A DNA stretch of 64,000 nt from the NCBI GenBank assembly GCA_938039975.1, contig CALHTM010000024.1, positions 30,685 through 94,684 of the forward strand, given 5' to 3'. Positions 60,246-64,000 of this stretch are shown in pieces. The notes under the pieces are model-generated. The model was not told the origin of the DNA and made no database searches. It saw only the letters and a list, made by a program, of their open reading frames with translations. The translations under genes were made by a program, and so were the position numbers. This DNA comes from an uncultured Candidatus Saccharibacteria bacterium (lineage in GTDB: Bacteria > Patescibacteriota > Saccharimonadia > Saccharimonadales > Saccharimonadaceae). Position 1 is the first letter of the stretch, and every line of letters starts with the position of its first letter.

Positions 60246-60476
60246 ATGGACGTAACGCTAACTTTGCAAATTATTATGGTAGTATCGGCGGTGCTGATGA
60301 TAGTTTCGGTTCTGCTGCAGCAGCGCGGGGCTAGTCTGGGTGCTGGATTTGGCGGTTCTGGTGAATTGTATACGACGCGGCGCGGTCTCGATAAAAACCT
60401 GTTTGAAGTAACGATTTTCTTGGCTGTAGCGTTTGTGATGTCGATTGTGGCACTGTTGGTTTTGCCGAACTTATAG
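60246..60476 (+). CDS. secG: Preprotein translocase subunit SecG
   Basis: A 76-residue SecG, a small subunit of the SecYEG channel. Two membrane helices (about 4-22 and 52-72) flank the conserved cytoplasmic loop VLLQQRGASLGAGFGGSGEL. GAGGAGA lies before the ATG at 60246. The same frame extends upstream into the previous gene without a signal. Confidence 0.92.
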   Translation: MDVTLTLQIIMVVSAVLMIVSVLLQQRGASLGAGFGGSGELYTTRRGLDKNLFEVTIFLAVAFVMSIVALLVLPNL

Positions 60477-60497
60477 ATAAATCAAGGGTGGATATAA

Positions 60498-62276
60498 ATG
60501 AGTAAAGCAAGTAAGGGCAAACTGAGGCTGGGCTACAAGCGGCTAGCGCTGAGAGTCAAGCATGCCGAAGGCGCCACGCAGCGCCATGCTAGCCGCTTTA
60601 TTCTGCGGCGTATTGAAAATGTCCGCTTAGTGATGACCGAGATTATGATTTGGCTGGCTGCCATAGCCTTGCTGATAGCTGGCTTGGGTATTCAGTATTC
60701 CTGGAATTCGCAAGGCAGCAAGAAGGATGGCGCTAAGTCTGGCGGCGTGTATGTCGAGGGAGTGATTGGCAACATTAGCACGCTTAATCCTTTGCTAGCG
60801 GCTAGCGAGCCTGAACAGGCGGTATCACGGCTGTTATTTTCGTCTCTGTATAATTACGATGTTACCGGAGCGTTGCATACTGACTTGGCCGAATCAATGA
60901 CGGTAAAAGATGACAAAGTTTATACAATCAAGCTGCGCAATGCCGTCTGGCACGATGGTAAAAAGTTGACTGCCGAGGACGTTGTATATACAATTAATCT
61001 GATCAAAAACCCGCAAGTGCGTTCGCCTTTGCGAGTTAATTGGCTAGATATTTCGGCGCGGGCGATTGACGATTCAACGGTAGAGTTTATGCTACCAGCG
61101 GTGTATGCCGGGTTTTCGCATGCCTTGACTTTTCCAGTAATACCGAAGCATATTTTGCAAAGTGTTAGTCCGTCGTCAATGCGCGAAGCTGATTTTAGCA
61201 GCAACCCGGTCGGCAGCGGACCATTTGCGGTTAAACGAGTTCAAACTAGCGAGTCAACTAGCTCTACCGACGTGGTGCGGATGGAACCGAATACTAAATA
61301 TTACGGAGCAGTTTCGACTTTGTCGCGCCTGGAGCTGCGAGCTTACGGCAATGAATCGCTGTTAGTTAAGGCTGTAAATAGCGGCGAGGTTTCGGCGGCT
61401 TCGGGCTTGTCTTTGTCGGCTGCTGATAACATTAAATCTAAGCAGTACTCGACTAAACATTGGCTTCTCAACAAAGGCGTCTATCTTTTGATGAATAATC
61501 GCAGTCAAACACTTCAAGATGCTAGAGTTCGCCAGGCTTTACGCTATGCTACTGATACTTCATCAATTCGCGCAACTGTCGGCGACAATGTGGCGCGGCT
61601 AGACACGCCGATTTTGCAAAGTCAAATTGCGCAAAAACTGCCGGCAGCGCCAGATTATAATTTAGATAAGGCCAAAGCGCTGCTCAAAGAAGCAGGCTGG
61701 ACTTATAACCAAGGCCAATGGAAAGGCAAGGATGGCCGGCCGCTGGCGGTTGCTGTGACAACTTCGTCTGGGCGCGATGAATACAAGAAAATAGTTGATG
61801 CGCTTAAACAGCAGTGGTCAAAGCTTGGCGTTGATGTCCAGCTGCGCGAAATCGATACCAGCTCGACAACTACTAGCTTCGTACAAAGCGTATTGCAACC
61901 GCGCGACTACGATGCTTTGTTGTATGAATTGGAGCTTGGCGCTGATCCAGACGTTTTTGCCTACTGGCATTCGTCGCAGGCTAGCGCTTCTGGTTACAAT
62001 TTTGCTAATTATTCTAATCGAACAGTTGACAACGATCTGGTTGGCGGGCGTTCGCGCACTAATTCAGCTCTGCGGGCAGCTAAGTATATTCAGTTTGTTA
62101 ATCAGTGGCTGAATGATGCGCCAGCAATTGGTTTGTATCAATCTGTCGGCAGCTACGTTTTGAACAATGGCGCGTCGATTGTTGAGCCACGCGGTTCTCT
62201 AAATACTATGAACGATCGCTACGCTGACGTAACGACGTGGTCTACGGGTAAGGCTTCTGTTTACAAAACGCCGTGA
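60498..62276 (+). CDS. Peptide ABC transporter substrate-binding protein (SBP family 5)
   Basis: A 592-residue extracellular solute-binding protein of family 5 (OppA/DppA). Residues 1-50 are basic and cytoplasmic, one helix anchors it (about 51-71, MIWLAAIALLIAGLGIQ). The mature part has the family order: IGNISTLNPLLAASEPEQA, LFSSLYNYD, WHDGKKLTAEDVVYTINL, NPVGSGPFAV, LDKAKALLKEAGW. The membrane anchor replaces a lipoprotein Cys. No permease or ATPase is adjacent, so the partner lies outside the window or it has another binding role. Confidence 0.88.
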   Translation: MSKASKGKLRLGYKRLALRVKHAEGATQRHASRFILRRIENVRLVMTEIMIWLAAIALLIAGLGIQYSWNSQGSKKDGAKSGGVYVEGVIGNISTLNPLLAASEPEQAVSRLLFSSLYNYDVTGALHTDLAESMTVKDDKVYTIKLRNAVWHDGKKLTAEDVVYTINLIKNPQVRSPLRVNWLDISARAIDDSTVEFMLPAVYAGFSHALTFPVIPKHILQSVSPSSMREADFSSNPVGSGPFAVKRVQTSESTSSTDVVRMEPNTKYYGAVSTLSRLELRAYGNESLLVKAVNSGEVSAASGLSLSAADNIKSKQYSTKHWLLNKGVYLLMNNRSQTLQDARVRQALRYATDTSSIRATVGDNVARLDTPILQSQIAQKLPAAPDYNLDKAKALLKEAGWTYNQGQWKGKDGRPLAVAVTTSSGRDEYKKIVDALKQQWSKLGVDVQLREIDTSSTTTSFVQSVLQPRDYDALLYELELGADPDVFAYWHSSQASASGYNFANYSNRTVDNDLVGGRSRTNSALRAAKYIQFVNQWLNDAPAIGLYQSVGSYVLNNGASIVEPRGSLNTMNDRYADVTTWSTGKASVYKTP

Positions 62277-62314
62277 GGTTAGTATAATTATAATCACGCC
62301 AATTAAAGCACTAT

Positions 62315-62402
62315 GCACTGGTGGCGGAATTGGTAGACGCGCTAGCTTGAGGGGCTAGTGGCCATTGCGGCCGTGGAAGTTCAAGTCTTCTTCAGTGCAC
62401 CA
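62315..62402 (+). tRNA. tRNA-Leu(GAG)
   Basis: Acceptor GCACTGG/TCAGTGC, encoded CCA, anticodon stem CTAGC/GCTAG with loop TTGAGGG giving GAG, and a long class II variable arm (TGGCCATTGCGGCCG). Two overlapping TATAAT boxes (62283-62294) lie about 20 bases upstream. Confidence 0.97.
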
Positions 62403-62415
62403 AATATACATCATG

Positions 62416-62442
62416 AAATCGTTGCTCTGCCAGCGATTTTTT
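62416..62442 (+). terminator. Terminator after tRNA-Leu(GAG)
   Basis: AAATCGTTG (62416-62424) pairs with CAGCGATTT (62431-62439, one G-U) and is followed by T-rich sequence. Confidence 0.8.
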
Positions 62443-62491
62443 CATAGTTAATGTTCAAAGAGCAACTGTAGTTTGGTATAATAAAGCAGAC

Positions 62492-62565
62492 GGCGCGTTG
62501 GCGGAGCGGTTACGCAGAGGTCTGCAAAACCTTTTAGACGAGTTCGACTCTCGTACGTGCCTCCA
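62492..62565 (+). tRNA. tRNA-Cys(GCA)
   Basis: Acceptor GGCGCGT/ACGTGCC, discriminator U, encoded CCA, anticodon loop CTGCAAA giving GCA, T-arm ACGAG/CTCGT. TATAAT at 62477-62482 lies 9 bases upstream. Confidence 0.95.
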
Positions 62566-62576
62566 TAAAATTACAA

Positions 62577-62662
62577 GCGCGAGTGGCGGAATTGGTAGAC
62601 GCGAGAGACTTAAAATCTCTTGACCAAAAGTCGTGCGGGTTCGATTCCCGCCTTGCGCACCA
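62577..62662 (+). tRNA. tRNA-Leu(UAA)
   Basis: Acceptor GCGCGAG/CTTGCGC, encoded CCA, anticodon stem AGAGA/TCTCT with loop CTTAAAA giving UAA, class II variable arm (TGACCAAAAGTCG), T-arm GCGGG/CCCGC. Confidence 0.97.
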
Positions 62663-62672
62663 TAGCTTATTT

Positions 62673-63740
62673 ATGAAACAGCAAAAGAAACATAATACTC
62701 CGAAGCATTACGGTAGCGCATTTCTTGATTGGCTTACCGAGAAGTGGTATCTGGCGCGCTATCGCAATGTGCGTTTTCTGCAGCGGCGGCCGCATCGCAG
62801 CTTTCGGCGGACGCGGCGGCGAGATTATCGCCGCAGTTTGCGTTTGCCTGGATATATTGCTTTTACTCACTATGTCAATCGCGTGTTGTGGAAGAATAAA
62901 GGTCTGTTCTTATCCATGATAATCTTGTATGCGCTGATAATAATTTTTCTAGGAATTATTACTAGCCAGTCAACTTATGATTCAATTGGCAAGCTAGTGT
63001 CCGAGTCGCTGGGCAAGATTTTCGATGGCGGCGTGGGGCCGTTGCTAAATGCTGGTATGCTGACATTTTCGTCGCTGGCGATTGACACGACGTCGCTGCG
63101 GGCTGAACAGGGAGTTATGCTGGCGCTGCTTGTGTTGATGACTTGGCTAACGGCGGTGTGGTTGCTGCGCGAAATTCTACTTGGGCTTAAGCCAAAATTA
63201 CGCGACGGCTTGTACAACGCAACCGCACCGTTGATATCGACGTCGGTAGTGTTGCTGATATTGCTAATTCAGCTATCGCCAGTTGGTATTATGGCGCTGG
63301 CGTATTCGGCGTTGGTATCGGTGCATATATTAACAGAAGGTTTCGGTATGATGTTATTTGGTCTGCTGGCGGCAAGTGTATTAACACTTGTACTCTATTG
63401 GGTGACCAGTACGATTATTGCGCTAGTCGTGGTGGCTTTGCCTGGTATGTATCCGCTGCGGGCAATCCAGGCTGCTAGCGACTTGGTGGTTGGCCGGCGA
63501 CTAAGGATTATGCTCAGGATAGTTTGGGCGTTTGTCTATAGCTCGGTGATATGGTGCGTTGTGATGGTGTCGTTGGTATTACTAGAACGCGGATTATCGT
63601 CAAAGCTGAAGTGGCTCGAGTCGGTACCAATCGTGCCATTTGCTGGCGCGTTTATGATGGCGCTGTTGTTTGTCTGGTTAGCAGCGTATATTTATCTGCT
63701 GTATAGAAAGGTGGTAGCAGATGACGCGAAGCCGGCTTGA
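62673..63740 (+). CDS. Polytopic membrane protein of unknown function
   Basis: A 355-residue membrane protein. The first 65 residues are very basic (RRPHRSFRRTRRRDYRRSLR) and cytoplasmic, then about six to seven helices (for example LFLSMIILYALIIIFLGII and STSVVLLILLIQLSPVGIMA). No family motif recognised. Its open frame extends upstream into tRNA-Leu(UAA), where it gives a well-known tRNA-derived false peptide, so the ATG at 62673 is used. It overlaps ligA by 20 bases, suggesting cotranscription. Confidence 0.75.
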   Translation: MKQQKKHNTPKHYGSAFLDWLTEKWYLARYRNVRFLQRRPHRSFRRTRRRDYRRSLRLPGYIAFTHYVNRVLWKNKGLFLSMIILYALIIIFLGIITSQSTYDSIGKLVSESLGKIFDGGVGPLLNAGMLTFSSLAIDTTSLRAEQGVMLALLVLMTWLTAVWLLREILLGLKPKLRDGLYNATAPLISTSVVLLILLIQLSPVGIMALAYSALVSVHILTEGFGMMLFGLLAASVLTLVLYWVTSTIIALVVVALPGMYPLRAIQAASDLVVGRRLRIMLRIVWAFVYSSVIWCVVMVSLVLLERGLSSKLKWLESVPIVPFAGAFMMALLFVWLAAYIYLLYRKVVADDAKPA

Positions 63741-64000
63741 AGAAATTAAAAAACTGCTCAATCAATACAGCTACGAATATTACGCGCTTGATCAGCCAAG
63801 TGTCAGCGATGCGGTGTACGACAGCTTGATGATAGAACTAAAGAACATTGAAGCAGCGCACCCAGAGTGGATTACGCCAGATAGCCCAACGCAGCGGGTT
63901 GGCAACAAGCTGCTTGAAGGTTTTCAAAAAGTTCGTCACGCGCGGCGGATGGTTAGCCTGAATGACGTGTTTGATAAGAGCGAAATCGAAGCGTGGATTG
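63721..64000 (+). CDS. ligA: NAD-dependent DNA ligase, N-terminal part
   Basis: The first 93 codons of LigA, cut by the window edge. The Ia domain that binds NMN is visible: KLLNQYSYEYYALDQPSVSD, VYDSLMIELKNIEAAHPEW, TPDSPTQRVG and ARRMVSLNDVFD. The adenylation Lys motif KxDG lies beyond the window. GGTGGTAG precedes the ATG, which overlaps the upstream membrane protein gene. Confidence 0.95.
   Translation, partial: MTRSRLEEIKKLLNQYSYEYYALDQPSVSDAVYDSLMIELKNIEAAHPEWITPDSPTQRVGNKLLEGFQKVRHARRMVSLNDVFDKSEIEAWI

Noticed and set aside
62583..62672. Open frame beginning MAELVDARDLKS ahead of the membrane protein
   Set aside because: This is the translated tRNA-Leu(UAA) sequence, a frequent false prediction. 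The real start is ATG 62673.
1..64000. Alternative genetic code (UGA as Gly or Trp), as in some CPR groups
   Set aside because: UGA ends many genes with sensible C-termini and overlaps, and no conserved protein contains in-frame UGA.
1..64000. CRISPR arrays, insertion sequences, phage or integrated elements
   Set aside because: No regularly spaced direct repeats, transposase or integrase genes or att-like flanks at tRNAs were seen; the only mobile-like signal is the palindromic element at 36.1-36.8 kb.

Overview
The window is a gene-dense, almost fully coding stretch of a small bacterial chromosome using the standard code: UGA acts as stop throughout, for example at 675-677 and 63738-63740. 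The gene set suggests Candidatus Saccharibacteria (TM7) in the Patescibacteria/CPR. The reasons are a short alanyl-tRNA synthetase ending after the editing domain, an actin-like PilM/FtsA protein next to a baseplate-J-like membrane protein, secreted LysM-CHAP hydrolases, a phosphoketolase-acetate kinase pair as the visible ATP-yielding route, a divergent Rel/SpoT-like protein and sparse biosynthesis. This is inferred from protein families; no 16S rRNA gene is present.

Layout. 1-13 kb: YdcF-like protein, mnmA, NUDIX, alaS, PilM/FtsA-like and baseplate-J-like pair, ruvX, mltG, a LysM-CHAP protein whose only plausible start is ATT, obgE and sbcB. 13-26 kb: uvrA, DedA, rplY, an ABC exporter, an SDR, a Fur-family regulator under a 33-bp palindrome with thioredoxin and an ADP-ribosyltransferase-like gene, a UDG-family protein, DUF488, cysS and an AI-2E transporter. 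26-38 kb: P-type ATPase, a SulP transporter with an extra nucleotidyltransferase-like tail, tRNA-Gln, an Erm-like rRNA methylase, xfp-ackA, an RNA methyltransferase carrying two inverted copies of a palindromic element, and a DHH phosphoesterase. 38-47 kb: second LysM-CHAP protein, rplA, a dTMP cluster (thyA, folA, dcd, tmk), the Rel/SpoT-like gene, a candidate small RNA, and rplJ-rplL behind an L10 leader with an attenuator. 47-64 kb: dnaX, dnaB, a membrane glycosyltransferase, ybaB-recR, two small membrane proteins, an M20 peptidase with a GNAT enzyme, two alpha/beta hydrolases, uvrC, secG, a peptide-binding lipoprotein-like protein, three tRNAs and the start of ligA.

How genes work together. 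DNA repair and replication are well represented (uvrA, uvrC, recR, sbcB, a UDG-family protein, dnaX, dnaB, ligA). Thymidylate genes are clustered. Xylulose-5-P or fructose-6-P can be split to acetyl-phosphate and used for ATP by xfp and ackA. Surface functions include two murein hydrolases, mltG and the actin-like membrane pair.

Expression signals. About twenty genes have a TATAAT-like box ending only 6-8 bases before the start codon and no Shine-Dalgarno, which predicts leaderless mRNAs. Ribosomal-protein genes and many operon-internal genes keep clear AGGAG-type sites. The strongest unexplained signals are the palindromic element in the RNA methyltransferase gene, the promoter-to-terminator small RNA at 45.0 kb, the multibranched RNA after a 65-residue membrane protein at 53.2 kb, the SulP fusion and the ATT start.
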